Origin: Nocardia jiangxiensis NBRC 101359
Lineage (GTDB): Bacteria > Actinomycetota > Actinomycetes > Mycobacteriales > Mycobacteriaceae
Length of the DNA: 64,000 nt
Reading direction: 5' to 3'
Assembly: GCF_000308615.1 (NCBI RefSeq)
Contig: NZ_BAGB01000068.1
Coordinates: forward strand, 62,001-126,000
In this document: positions 40,667 to 49,370 of the stretch, piece after piece
Position numbering within the stretch: the stretch's first letter is position 1
Layout of the letters: every line of letters starts with the position of its first letter
Position numbers and translations under genes: made by a program
The notes under the pieces: model-generated
Database searches by the model: none
What the model saw: the letters and a program-made list of their open reading frames with translations, nothing else
What the model was told of the DNA's origin: nothing

Positions 40667-41491
40667 TCAGTCGAGCGATTCGACGAAAGCGGTGACCTCG
40701 GTGACGAAACGGTCCGGGTCCTCGATGAACAGGCCGTGCTGCGCGCCGTCCCAGTAGGAGGTGCGCACGTCCGCGGCGGCCTCCGCGATGTAGCGGCCGT
40801 TATCGATGGGGACCACCGGATCGGCGGTGCCGTGCAGGACCAGGACCGGGACGTCCAGGGCGCGCAGCATCGCGGTGTTGTCGACGGTGCGGTAGAACAG
40901 CGCCTTGCGCACCCGCGGCGCCGTGGACAGACTGCCGCCGAACAGGCGCTGCGCATCGCCGCCCTTGTCCCGCGCGGTACCGGTGTTCGCACTGCCGAAG
41001 GCCGCGAATCCGCGCATCGCCTTACCCGCGCTCTCCTCGAACACGTCGGGAATCGCCTTCTGCATGGCCGGACCGGGTTCCGCGCCGGGCACCCCGCGCC
41101 CGATCCCGGCCTGCGAACCGCAGTACACCACCCCGGCCACCGCGCCCGTGCCGTTCACCGCGAGGTAGTCGCTGAGCACGATCCCGCCGTAGGACCAGCC
41201 CAGCAGCACCGCCCCGGTCTCGACGCCTTCCGCCGCCAGCACCGCCGCGACATCGGCTGCCCAGTTCTTCGGATCGTCGTATCCGCTCTCGGGCGCATCG
41301 GAATACCCGTGCCCGCGCAGATCGACCGCGATCACCCGGAACCGCCGGGCCAGCTCCTCGCCCGCGACACCCCAGTTCCGCAGATTCCCCGCCCACCCGT
41401 GCAACAGAACCAGCGGTCGCCCGCCCTCGGGCCCGCTCACCCGATAGACGATCCCGGCCCCGTCCGCACTGACAACTTCCCGAATACCCAT
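40667..41491 (-). CDS. Alpha/beta hydrolase, haloperoxidase/lipase-like
   Basis: A 274-residue cytoplasmic hydrolase. The fold shows LVLLHGWAGNLRNWG (oxyanion), AVDLRGHGYSD, nucleophile elbow GWSYGG (Gly-x-Ser-x-Gly), acid in LHGTADPVVP and histidine in DGAQHGLFIEDPD. These features suit the haloperoxidase/esterase branch; no signal peptide is present. The ATG at 41491 is in the normal place. It is upstream of mshA on the same strand with about 106 bases between, and divergent from the SDR gene. Confidence 0.85.
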   Translation of the reverse strand: MGIREVVSADGAGIVYRVSGPEGGRPLVLLHGWAGNLRNWGVAGEELARRFRVIAVDLRGHGYSDAPESGYDDPKNWAADVAAVLAAEGVETGAVLLGWSYGGIVLSDYLAVNGTGAVAGVVYCGSQAGIGRGVPGAEPGPAMQKAIPDVFEESAGKAMRGFAAFGSANTGTARDKGGDAQRLFGGSLSTAPRVRKALFYRTVDNTAMLRALDVPVLVLHGTADPVVPIDNGRYIAEAAADVRTSYWDGAQHGLFIEDPDRFVTEVTAFVESLD

Positions 41492-41601
41492 GCCCGCGAG
41501 ACTAGCCAGCCCGCCGCGACGCGAGCGGCGCCACCGCTGCGGGCCGGGCAGTCCACAATGGCCGGGATGCTGGGCAAACCCCGGGCACATAAGCTTCAGG
41601 T

Positions 41602-42336
41602 ATGAGTACTCGTAGTGCTGTTGTTACCGGGGCCAGTTCGGGGATCGGCGAGGCTACCGCCCGTGAGCTGGCGAAACAGGGGTACCACGTGTACGTGGGG
41701 GCGCGGCGGGTGGACCGGCTGGAAAAGCTCGCGCAGGAGATCGGCGGGACGGCGCTGGCGTTGGACGTAACCGACGACGAGTCGGTGCGGGCGTTCTGCG
41801 ACGCGGTCGAGCGGGTCGACGTACTGGTCAACAATGCGGGCGGGGCCAAGGGGCTGGCCACGGTGGCCGAGGCGGATCTGGACGACTGGCGGTGGATGTG
41901 GGAGACCAACGTGCTGGGCACGTTGCGGCTGACCAAGGCACTGCTGCCGAAGCTGATCGCCTCCGGTGACGGACTGATCGTCACCGTCACCTCGATCGCC
42001 GCCTTCGACACCTACGACAACGGCTCGGGCTACACCTCGGCCAAACACGCCCAGGGCGTCCTGCACCGCACGCTGCGCGGCGAACTGCTCGGCCAGCCGG
42101 TGCGGCTCACCGAAATCGCCCCGGGCGCAGTGGAAACCGAGTTCTCCCTGGTCCGCTTCGACGGCGATACCGACCGCGCCGCCAAGGTCTACGAGGGCAT
42201 CGATCCGCTACTGGCCCAGGACATCGCCGAGATCATCGCGTTCGCCGCCAGCCGCCCGGCCCACGTCGACCTGGACACCATCGTCGTGAAGCCGCGCGAC
42301 CAGGCCGGGCCGGGTCGCTTCGCGCGCCGGTCCTGA
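41602..42336 (+). CDS. Short-chain dehydrogenase/reductase (Rv0484c-like)
   Basis: A 244-residue classical SDR. Cofactor motif VVTGASSGIGEATA; NNAG in VLVNNAGGAKG; catalytic Ser in TVTSIAAFD and YTSAKHA (YxxxK). GARRVDR at the end of strand 2 has an arginine pair, which suggests NADP(H) preference. The C-terminal block EIAPGAVETEFSLVRF resembles serine/3-hydroxy-acid dehydrogenases of the YdfG type. The substrate is not known. Weak ribosome site (CAGG). Divergent from the alpha/beta hydrolase and convergent with the L,D-transpeptidase gene. Confidence 0.92.
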   Translation: MSTRSAVVTGASSGIGEATARELAKQGYHVYVGARRVDRLEKLAQEIGGTALALDVTDDESVRAFCDAVERVDVLVNNAGGAKGLATVAEADLDDWRWMWETNVLGTLRLTKALLPKLIASGDGLIVTVTSIAAFDTYDNGSGYTSAKHAQGVLHRTLRGELLGQPVRLTEIAPGAVETEFSLVRFDGDTDRAAKVYEGIDPLLAQDIAEIIAFAASRPAHVDLDTIVVKPRDQAGPGRFARRS

Positions 42337-42372
42337 GCTGTACAGCGGCACAACAGAATTCACACACCTGCT

Positions 42373-42402
42373 CGGCCCGTGATCAACGTCGATTCCGGGC
42401 CG
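42373..42402. terminator. Possible terminator between convergent SDR and L,D-transpeptidase genes
   Basis: Perfect 7-base-pair arms CGGCCCG and CGGGCCG separated by 16 bases in the 215-base gap. The T-run is lacking, so activity is uncertain. The rest of the gap shows no gene. Confidence 0.45.
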
Positions 42403-42551
42403 CACGCATGCCTCCAGGCGCGGCCCCGACAGGCATTCGCCATCCCGATCGAAGCCTGATCATCCGGCATATCGAATACCGTTGGCGTGCAACAACTATC
42501 GGCCGAGGGCATCAGCTGTCCGCAGTCGAGGTGATACGCCCCGGCCGTAAC

Positions 42552-43793
42552 TCAGTTGCCTCCGGGCGGCCCCGGGGGGACCGGTGTCGCGGAGACGACG
42601 GGTGCGGGCTGCCCCTGCAACGCCGACATCGACTGCCACTTGTCCCAGGAGATCGTCCAGTCGTAGATGTCGCCGTCGGCGGCCGACAGGGCGATGGAGG
42701 TGCCGGTGACCTCGACCGGGTCGCCGTACAGGGCGGTCGGGAAGTACTTCTGGGCGTCGGCGGTGCTGAGGTTGATGCAGCCGTTGGTGACGTTCGAATT
42801 GCCTTGTGCGCCAGCGGACATCGGGTTCGCGTGGATGAACTCGCCGTTGTTCGAGATGCGCACGGCCCACCGCTCGCGGGCATTGGTGTAGAACGGCGGA
42901 TTCGACATCGTGAAATCCTCGTACTTCTCGGTCACCACGTGGATGCCCGAGCGAGTCACGTTGCGCGTCTCATTGCCCTCGCCGTAGCTGCACGCGAAAT
43001 CGAACAGCGTCGCACCGTCGCGGATCACCTGCACGCGGTGCGTCGAGGCGGCGCCCTTGACGATCTGGCTGCGGCCGATCTTGAACGAGGAGGTCAGATC
43101 CGAGTCGCCGAAGTTGCCGCCGCCCATGTTCAGCCCGTACAGCTTGGCCGCGAAATCGACCGTCGTCCCCGGGGCCCAGTACTCCTTGGGCCGCCAGTGC
43201 GCCCGCGACCCGCCGTTGTCGTCGGGCAGCCACGCCCAGCCGCCCTCGGTGGGCGGATTGGTGGTGACGGTGAACGACTTCTCGGTGGCCGCCTTGTCCG
43301 TCACATGACCTTTGAACTGCAACATGATCGGTGCGGCGATGCCGACTTCCTGGCCGTCGCCGACATTCACCGTCGCGGGCACGGTTTTCTTCGGCGACAA
43401 CGTGGTGAACTTGCCGTCGATCGCGACGGGCTTACCGTCCGTGCCGACCGCGGTGCCGGACCAGCTGTAGGTCACGCCGTAGCCGAGCGGTTCGCCGATC
43501 TTGTAACTGGTCTTGTCGGGGGAGAGCATCCCGTCGACCTGCTTGCCGTCGGCATTGCTCAGCGCGATCTGCTTGATCGTGCCGTTGGCGACCTTGGCCG
43601 AGATCGGCGCGACCGGGCTCACGTCGGCGGCGCCCGCGCCCGGCTCGAAGGTCACCTTCGCGACCGGAGCCTTCTGCTGCGGCGAACTGCCCCCGCCGCC
43701 GTCGCTCGAACATCCCGCCACGAACGCGGCCGCCGCCAGCTGAGCCATCCCCGCGAGCGCGACGCGTCGGCTGGTAACTCTTCGAATGCTCAC
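42552..43793 (-). CDS. L,D-transpeptidase lipoprotein (LprQ/LdtMt5-like)
   Basis: A 413-residue lipoprotein that forms 3-3 cross-links in peptidoglycan. Lipobox FVAGC with Cys28; two Ig-like domains (about 45-145 and 150-250) precede the YkuD catalytic domain. The catalytic motif has His321 (GEFIHANP), then SNVTNGCINLS with Cys339. A proline-rich tail (PVPPGPPGGN) ends the protein. Domain layout agrees with actinobacterial Ldt proteins, and position (next to murB) with Rv0483. The N-terminus MSIRRVTSRRVALAGMAQLA could allow Tat as well as Sec export. Confidence 0.94.
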   Translation of the reverse strand: MSIRRVTSRRVALAGMAQLAAAAFVAGCSSDGGGGSSPQQKAPVAKVTFEPGAGAADVSPVAPISAKVANGTIKQIALSNADGKQVDGMLSPDKTSYKIGEPLGYGVTYSWSGTAVGTDGKPVAIDGKFTTLSPKKTVPATVNVGDGQEVGIAAPIMLQFKGHVTDKAATEKSFTVTTNPPTEGGWAWLPDDNGGSRAHWRPKEYWAPGTTVDFAAKLYGLNMGGGNFGDSDLTSSFKIGRSQIVKGAASTHRVQVIRDGATLFDFACSYGEGNETRNVTRSGIHVVTEKYEDFTMSNPPFYTNARERWAVRISNNGEFIHANPMSAGAQGNSNVTNGCINLSTADAQKYFPTALYGDPVEVTGTSIALSAADGDIYDWTISWDKWQSMSALQGQPAPVVSATPVPPGPPGGN

Positions 43794-43858
43794 TTCCGCG
43801 AATCTACCGCGTAAGTTTTCCGGCTCCGACCGAGTTTCGGGTGGTTCGCGCCACGCTC

Positions 43859-44971
43859 TCAGAGTGTCGAGCCGACGATCACCGGCTCGGGTTCCAACCG
43901 GATCCCGAAGCGTTCCGCGACGCCGTCGCGCACGGCACGCGCCAGCTCCAGCAGGTCCGCGGCGCTCGCATCACCCCTGTTGGTCAGTGCCAACGTGTGT
44001 TTGGTGGACAACCGGGCGGGAGCTGGAGTACCCGGATATCCCTTACCGAAACCGGCCCTTTCGATCAACCAACCCGCGGAGAACTTCACCCCTGCTACCG
44101 ACGGGTAGGCAGGCACTGTGACATCCCCCACATACCTCGCAATCGCGGCACGCACCTCGGCCTCCCGTTCCGGCGACACCACCGGATTGGTGAAGAACGA
44201 CCCGGCGCTCCAGGTGTCGTGATCCGCGGCGTCGAGCACCATTCCCTTGCCCGCACGCAGCCGCAACACCGCCTCGCGCACCTGCTGCGCCGGACGGGTT
44301 TCCCCCTCGGCGGCATCCAGCGCGGCGGCCAGCTCGCGATAGTTCAGCGGCGCGCTGCGCCCGTCCGGATTCAAGGCGAACTCGACGGCCAGCACCACCG
44401 ACCGATCACTGTGCTTGAGCACCGAGGTCCGATAGCCGAAACCGAGTTCCTGCGGTGCGGCCCAACGAATCTCGCCGGACCCACGATCCAGCAGCCGCAC
44501 CCGCCGCAACAGCTGCGCCACCTCCACCCCGTACGCCCCGACGTTCTGCACCGGCGTCGCACCCGCCGACCCGGGAATCCCGGAAAGGCATTCCAGCCCG
44601 CCGAATCCGGCCGCGACGCTCGCCGCGACCACCTCGTCCCACACCGCGCCCGCCTCGGCCACCACCCCGTCATCGCCGAATTCGATTCCGCGCGTGGCGA
44701 TCCGGACCACGACCCCGCCGAATCCGGCGTCGTCGATCAGCAGATTCGACCCGCCCGCCAGCAGCAGCACCGGAACTCCGGCCGCGTCCAGCGTGCGCAC
44801 CGTCGCGACCAGGGCCTCGACGCTCTCGCAGTCCGCGACCGTGGCCGGGCCGCCGACCCGCAACGTGGTCAGCCCGGCCAGCGGGACCGAATTGCGCACC
44901 CGCGCACCGGTTGCGGCCAGCAGTTCGGTCACGTCCTCGAACGGCACCACCTGAGATGTACGCACAGTCAC
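43859..44971 (-). CDS. murB: UDP-N-acetylenolpyruvoylglucosamine reductase
   Basis: A 370-residue FAD enzyme reducing UDP-GlcNAc-enolpyruvate to UDP-MurNAc with NADPH. FAD blocks LAGLTTLRVGGPA, LLLAGGSNLLIDDAGF and CLSGIPGSAGATPVQNVGAYG; RTSVLKHSDRSVV and SAGSFFTNPVVSP (catalytic serine) are also present, with SAGWLIERAGF near the end. The GTG at 44971 is 20 bases from the divergent DUF2505 gene, so the promoters overlap. It lies next to the L,D-transpeptidase gene on the same strand, joining precursor synthesis and cross-linking. Confidence 0.95.
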   Translation of the reverse strand: MTVRTSQVVPFEDVTELLAATGARVRNSVPLAGLTTLRVGGPATVADCESVEALVATVRTLDAAGVPVLLLAGGSNLLIDDAGFGGVVVRIATRGIEFGDDGVVAEAGAVWDEVVAASVAAGFGGLECLSGIPGSAGATPVQNVGAYGVEVAQLLRRVRLLDRGSGEIRWAAPQELGFGYRTSVLKHSDRSVVLAVEFALNPDGRSAPLNYRELAAALDAAEGETRPAQQVREAVLRLRAGKGMVLDAADHDTWSAGSFFTNPVVSPEREAEVRAAIARYVGDVTVPAYPSVAGVKFSAGWLIERAGFGKGYPGTPAPARLSTKHTLALTNRGDASAADLLELARAVRDGVAERFGIRLEPEPVIVGSTL

Positions 44972-44991
44972 AGACGGTAGCCTGTTCGACC

Positions 44992-45483
44992 ATGGCGACA
45001 CCTCTGGCCTTCACCGCGAACTACCAATTCTCGACCGCGGCCGTACGCGCGGCGTTCGCGGACGAGCAGTACTGGAAGGACCGTCTCGCCGAGGTCGGCG
45101 GGCCGGACGCGCGCCTGGAATCCTTCGAGTACGACGGCGAGCAGTTGCGTGTGGCGATGGTGCAGTCGATCCCCGAGGCCGAGCTGCCCAGCGCGCTGAC
45201 CTCGGTACGTCCCGGCAATCTGGTCATCCCGCGCACCGAGACCTACTCCGAATCCCAGGAGGCCGGTGTTTTCGAGGCCCATGTGGAGGGTGCGCCCGCG
45301 GAAGTGCGCGGCACGGTCACCCTCAGCGGTGACGACACGCAGGTGCGGGCGGTCGTCGAGGGCACGGTCGCGGTGAGCGTGCCGCTGTTCGGCAAGAAGA
45401 TCGAGGCAGTGGTCGCTGAGAAGTTGCTGGAGCTGCTCGCGGCGGAGGCGGAGTTCACCAGTACCTGGATCGCGAACCGCTGA
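44992..45483 (+). CDS. DUF2505 family protein (first of tandem pair)
   Basis: A 163-residue protein of the START-like/SRPBCC fold (DUF2505, actinobacterial). Begins MATPLAFTANYQFSTAAVRAAFADEQYWKDR, which fits the family start where a tyrosine/phenylalanine-rich strand precedes the helix. Ends LAAEAEFTSTWIANR. Such folds bind hydrophobic ligands; the ligand is unknown. Only 20 bases separate it from the murB start on the other strand, so regulation is likely shared. It is followed 22 bases later by a second copy. Confidence 0.87.
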   Translation: MATPLAFTANYQFSTAAVRAAFADEQYWKDRLAEVGGPDARLESFEYDGEQLRVAMVQSIPEAELPSALTSVRPGNLVIPRTETYSESQEAGVFEAHVEGAPAEVRGTVTLSGDDTQVRAVVEGTVAVSVPLFGKKIEAVVAEKLLELLAAEAEFTSTWIANR

Positions 45484-45505
45484 GCGACCAGTAACCTAAC
45501 TCCCC

Positions 45506-46021
45506 ATGCCCCGCCGACTCGCCTACTCAGCCCGTTATCCGCTGCACACCACCAAGGAGGTGTACGCGGCGCTGTCCGACCGCGCGTACTGGGATGCGCG
45601 GATGGCGAAGATGCGCGAGTACTCCCCCAACGAGGTGGTCTCGCTGGAGGCGGGCGACGGCGGTATCGAGGTGGTGCTCGAGCACGTCCTGCCCCGTCAC
45701 ATGCTGCCCGACCTGGCGCAGACGGTGATGCGCAAGGACATGATCATCGCCCGCACCGAGACGTACGGCCCGTACGGTCCCGAGGTCGACGGCGAGTTCG
45801 ACGCGACGATTCCGTCCGCGCCCGGCACCCTCAACGGGAAGATGCACCTGTTCCCCACCGATACCGGCTGCACGCTGCGCACCACGCCGACGGCGCGGGT
45901 GAGCATCCCGCTGCTCGGGCCCAGGCTCGAACAGCTGATGCTGATCAACCTGATCGACCTGCTGCGCGCCGAGGCCGAATTCACGACGCAATGGCTGGAA
46001 GAGCAGAACCCGACGAGCTGA
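45506..46021 (+). CDS. DUF2505 family protein (second of tandem pair)
   Basis: A 171-residue paralogue of the preceding gene: RRLAYSARYPLHTTKEVYAALSDRAYWDARM aligns with the first protein's start and LRAEAEFTTQWLEEQ with its end. The middle is diverged (HMLPDLAQTVMRKDM versus AELPSALTSVRPGN), so the duplication is old. The stop lies 28 bases inside the next gene, so both are probably translated together. Function unknown beyond a likely ligand-binding START-type fold. Confidence 0.87.
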   Translation: MPRRLAYSARYPLHTTKEVYAALSDRAYWDARMAKMREYSPNEVVSLEAGDGGIEVVLEHVLPRHMLPDLAQTVMRKDMIIARTETYGPYGPEVDGEFDATIPSAPGTLNGKMHLFPTDTGCTLRTTPTARVSIPLLGPRLEQLMLINLIDLLRAEAEFTTQWLEEQNPTS

Positions 46022-46911
46022 GGGGGCCGGGATCGGACAGCCCGCTCGCGCCCGGTGGCCCGGCCGACGCATCCCGCAGACCACTCGGCACGTCCGGCAG
46101 ATCGGCCAACGCGTCCGGTAAGGCACCGCGCGCATCCGGTAAACCGCTCGGCGCGATCACCCGGGGCACGACCGGGATCAACCGGTTGCGGCGCAGCGAT
46201 CGCTGGCTGATCCACGACGAACTGGTCCGCACCCGTGTCCGCGAGGCCGACGACCCCCTCGTGGTCGACCTCGGGTACGGCGCGAGTCCGGTGACGACCC
46301 TGGAGCTGGCCGCGCGGCTGCGCCGGGTACGCCACGACGTGCGGGTGGTCGGACTCGAGATCGATCCCGAACGCGTCGTGCCCGGCCGGGACGGGGTGCG
46401 CTTCGCCCGCGGCGGTTTCGAACTCGCGGGTCTGCGCCCGGTTCTGGTGCGCGCGTTCAACGTGCTGCGGCAGTATCCGGAGGAGGCCGTCGCCTCGGCG
46501 TGGGACACGATCCTGCGCGGCCTGGCGCCCGGCGGCCTGCTGCTCGAGGGCACCTGCGACGAACTCGGCCGCCGCTGCGCCTGGGTGCTGCTGGACCGTT
46601 CCGGCCCGCTCTCGCTCACCCTGGCCTGGGATCCGTTCACCGTCGAGCGTCCCTCGGACCTGGCCGAACGCCTCCCGAAGGCGCTGATCCACCGCAACGT
46701 CCCCGGCGAACCGATCCACACCCTGCTCACCGCCGCCGATCGCGCCTGGGCGCACGCCGCACCGCTCGCCCCCTACGGCCCGCGTACCCGCTGGCGACGG
46801 ACCGCGGAAATCCTGCGCGAGAACGGATTTCCGGTCCGCCCCTACCGCCGCCGCATGCGCGACTGCGTACTCTCGGTGCCCTGGCACGTGGTCGCGCCCG
46901 CAAAGGCTTGA
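45991..46911 (+). CDS. Class I SAM-dependent methyltransferase-like protein
   Basis: A 306-residue protein. About 60 residues at the N-terminus are low-complexity (G, S, A, R). A Rossmann fold follows: VVDLGYGASPVTTLELAARL is a motif-I variant, VVGLEIDPERVV is motif II (acidic), and LAPGGLLLEGTCDELG is motif IV-like. Methyltransferase activity is inferred; the substrate is unknown, and RNA or a small molecule are both possible. The ATG at 45991 overlaps the upstream DUF2505 gene by 31 bases; a start further in is possible given the poor N-terminus. Confidence 0.75.
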   Translation: MAGRAEPDELRGPGSDSPLAPGGPADASRRPLGTSGRSANASGKAPRASGKPLGAITRGTTGINRLRRSDRWLIHDELVRTRVREADDPLVVDLGYGASPVTTLELAARLRRVRHDVRVVGLEIDPERVVPGRDGVRFARGGFELAGLRPVLVRAFNVLRQYPEEAVASAWDTILRGLAPGGLLLEGTCDELGRRCAWVLLDRSGPLSLTLAWDPFTVERPSDLAERLPKALIHRNVPGEPIHTLLTAADRAWAHAAPLAPYGPRTRWRRTAEILRENGFPVRPYRRRMRDCVLSVPWHVVAPAKA

Positions 46912-46956
46912 AGCACAACGATATTCACCCCGCAGGCCGGTGGCGCGCGGATGTAT

Positions 46957-47640
46957 TCAGGCCCGATCCACCGAACGCCTGAGTCGTTCGGCGGCATGGG
47001 CGGGCAGAGCCCCTGCGGCAGTGTAGATCTCGTCGCCGTCGCAGCGGTGGATGGCGACCGCGTCGGCGACCACCTCGTCCAGCGCGATCTGGCCGATACC
47101 GGATTCGGCCAGATCCAGGATCGTGCGCAGCGGGGTGGTCAGCAGGAACGCACCCGCCGATTCGACGTCGTCGCGGCGCAGCGTGCGGCGCAGCACGACC
47201 AGTCCGGGTGAGCTGGGCAGTCGGCCTCCGCTGGCGGACATGTGCACGAATCGCGGGCGCAACCGGCCCAGGCCGTGCAGTTCGGCCGCACTGTGATGGG
47301 AGACCGCGGCCGCACCGTCGAACCAGGCCGACCACTTCGCATAGTCGTCCAGCGGACCGGGCGGCCAATCGCCCAGCCGCATCAAACCGACCCCGACCCG
47401 CAGCACCCGGCCCTCGTCCAGCGCCGCGCGGATCAACTCCTCGCACCCGGAACGGACCACCGTGCGGGTGGTGAAGTATCCGGCGTACCGGCCAGCGAGC
47501 CGCCGCAGCACCGACCACGCCTGTTCCGGATCGCGCCCCCGCCCGGCCACACTCGTCTGCCGACGTTCCCGGGGCCCGGCGTTGTTGCGCGGATTACGGC
47601 CTCCGGGCCCGCCGCTGGCGGCACCGGATTCCCTGGACAT
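46957..47640 (-). CDS. AbiEi-type antitoxin-domain protein (orphan)
   Basis: A 227-residue protein. After a basic G/R-rich start, a winged-helix-like N-terminal domain (YFTTRTVVRSGCEELIRAALDEGRVLRVGVGLM) and the segment AAVSHHSAAELHGLG, then FLLTTPLRTILDLAES, are typical of type IV AbiEi antitoxin-family proteins. No AbiEii toxin gene lies on either side, so an orphan regulator is the better reading. The ATG at 47640 has a weak site; MTYRTR at 47679 is an alternative start. Convergent with the methyltransferase gene. Confidence 0.72.
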   Translation of the reverse strand: MSRESGAASGGPGGRNPRNNAGPRERRQTSVAGRGRDPEQAWSVLRRLAGRYAGYFTTRTVVRSGCEELIRAALDEGRVLRVGVGLMRLGDWPPGPLDDYAKWSAWFDGAAAVSHHSAAELHGLGRLRPRFVHMSASGGRLPSSPGLVVLRRTLRRDDVESAGAFLLTTPLRTILDLAESGIGQIALDEVVADAVAIHRCDGDEIYTAAGALPAHAAERLRRSVDRA

Positions 47641-47755
47641 GCGATCCAGGCTACGCCCGGAGCGTGTGCGGTATGTCACAATCGGGCACGACTCGCAATC
47701 GATCCTTCAATCGTTCCACAGAACGAACTCAGAAAGTTCGGGAAGAATCGCAACC

Positions 47756-48490
47756 ATGAGCCTTCCAGACCCCGCGACCGCCGCGCCGCGCCGCGGCCGG
47801 AACGTGCGCCGAATTGTGCTGATCGTCGGAATCGTGATCGTGCTGGCTGTGGTCGGCACCGCGGTCGGCTTCGAAACCTATGCCCGCAAACACTTTTCGC
47901 AATGTATCGCGACCCAGCTCGAAAAGAGCCTGGGCAGCAAGGTTTCGGTGAGCTTCGGCGCGAAACCCCTGTTGCTCACCTACCTCGACCACAAGGTCGG
48001 CTCGGTCACGGTGAACAGTGACGACGCGCAGTTCGGCCCGGCGGTCGGCATGAAGGTGCGCGCCACGCTCAACAACATCGCCATGAACGGGAACGACGCC
48101 ACCGTCGCCAGCTCCAGCGCCGAGGCCAACTGGAGCGACGACGGGATCGCCCAGACACTGCAGGGCCTGGTCTCGGGCGTCACGTCGAATCCGAGTTCGG
48201 GCACGCTGGATGTGAAGGTGCTCGGCGGTCTGGCGGATCTGGAGCTGACCCCGCGCATCGTGAACGACAAGATCCAGGTCGACACCAACAAGGCCACGCT
48301 GCTCGGCGTGATCGGCATCCCCAACGATCTGGTCGACAACATCGTGCAGTCGATGACCAAGAGTCTGCAGAGCTATCCGCTCGACATGCATCCGAGTCAG
48401 TTGACCGTCACCGATTCGGGTATCGATGTGAAACTCGCCGGCGGCCCGAGCACCATGCAGGCCGACCCCAACACCCAGGTCAGCTGCTGA
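47756..48490 (+). CDS. DUF2993 family membrane-anchored protein (LmeA-like)
   Basis: A 244-residue protein with an N-terminal basic region (PRRGRNVRR) and membrane anchor (IVLIVGIVIVLAVVGTAVGF), then a periplasmic domain of DUF2993 type (ATQLEKSLGSKVSVSFGAKPLLLTYLDHK, TPRIVNDKIQVDTNKATLLG). A related mycobacterial protein, LmeA, takes part in lipomannan elongation and envelope maintenance. Its C-terminus ends in a cysteine. Position matches Rv0479c. Start chosen at the ATG after GGAAGAATCGCAACC. Confidence 0.82.
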   Translation: MSLPDPATAAPRRGRNVRRIVLIVGIVIVLAVVGTAVGFETYARKHFSQCIATQLEKSLGSKVSVSFGAKPLLLTYLDHKVGSVTVNSDDAQFGPAVGMKVRATLNNIAMNGNDATVASSSAEANWSDDGIAQTLQGLVSGVTSNPSSGTLDVKVLGGLADLELTPRIVNDKIQVDTNKATLLGVIGIPNDLVDNIVQSMTKSLQSYPLDMHPSQLTVTDSGIDVKLAGGPSTMQADPNTQVSC

Positions 48491-48499
48491 GCCGGTGGC

Positions 48500-49186
48500 C
48501 TATTCCGGGAACCCTTGCAGCACAGCGCGAGACGCGGACATACCGAGTCTGGTCGCCCCCGCGGCGATCAGCTCGGCCGCGAATTCCGCGGTGCGGATAC
48601 CGCCGCTGGCCTTGACGCCCAACCGCCCGCCGACGGTATCGGCCATGATCCGGACCGCCCGCACGTCGGCTCCGCCCGCGGGATGAAATCCGGTGGAGGT
48701 CTTCACGAAGTCTGCGCCGGCCCGTTCGGCGGTACGGCACACCTCGGCGATCGTCGGATCGGGCAGCGCCGCGGATTCGATGATCACCTTCAGCACCGTG
48801 TCCCGGCCCACCGCCTCGCGCACCGTGACGATATCGGCCAGGACGGCGTTGTAGTCCTGCGCCAACACCACGCCGACGTCGATGACCATGTCGACCTCGG
48901 CCGCGCCCTGTTCCACCGCCAACCGCGCCTCACTGCCCTTGATCAGCGAATGATGTTTGCCCGAAGGGAATCCCGCGACGGTGGCGACGACGAGTCCGGG
49001 CGCGCGGACCGGCAGCATCGACGGCGACAGGCATACCGCGTAGACGCCCAGCTCCCGCGCCTCATCGATGGTGGCGGCGACGTCCGCGGCGGTGGCGCCC
49101 GGGGCGAGCAGGGTGTGGTCGATCATCGCGGCCACCTCCCGGCGGGTGAGCGCGCGATCTCCGGTCTGCGGCGAGGTATCGGCCAT
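48500..49186 (-). CDS. deoC: Deoxyribose-phosphate aldolase
   Basis: A 228-residue class I aldolase cleaving 2-deoxyribose-5-phosphate to glyceraldehyde-3-phosphate and acetaldehyde. Catalytic features: IDHTLLAPGATAADV at the start, the Schiff-base lysine in FVKTSTGFHPAGG and the second lysine in GVKASGGIRT, with VDMVIDVGVVLAQDYN. The ATG at 49186 gives a normal length; an upstream frame is not needed. It is convergent with the DUF2993 gene (stops 9 bases apart) and divergent from the GNAT gene. Confidence 0.95.
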   Translation of the reverse strand: MADTSPQTGDRALTRREVAAMIDHTLLAPGATAADVAATIDEARELGVYAVCLSPSMLPVRAPGLVVATVAGFPSGKHHSLIKGSEARLAVEQGAAEVDMVIDVGVVLAQDYNAVLADIVTVREAVGRDTVLKVIIESAALPDPTIAEVCRTAERAGADFVKTSTGFHPAGGADVRAVRIMADTVGGRLGVKASGGIRTAEFAAELIAAGATRLGMSASRAVLQGFPE

Positions 49187-49370
49187 GGGCACAGAGTCTG
49201 GCACATCGGCCGCGACGCGCTCGGCCCGAGGACCTGCGCGCCTGCGGCGGAACGAATTTCGTTGCGTTCGGACCTGCTCGTCCCGCACACTCGTGAGGGC
49301 CGGTCGTGCGGGCAGCAGTCGTATCACCACGGATGCGACCGGGCGCAGTCGAAGGGGAGGAGACGGCACC

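Noticed and set aside
46957..48490. AbiEi-like gene and DUF2993 gene as a toxin-antitoxin pair
   Set aside because: The genes are on opposite strands, and the DUF2993 protein is a membrane-anchored envelope protein, not an AbiEii nucleotidyltransferase.
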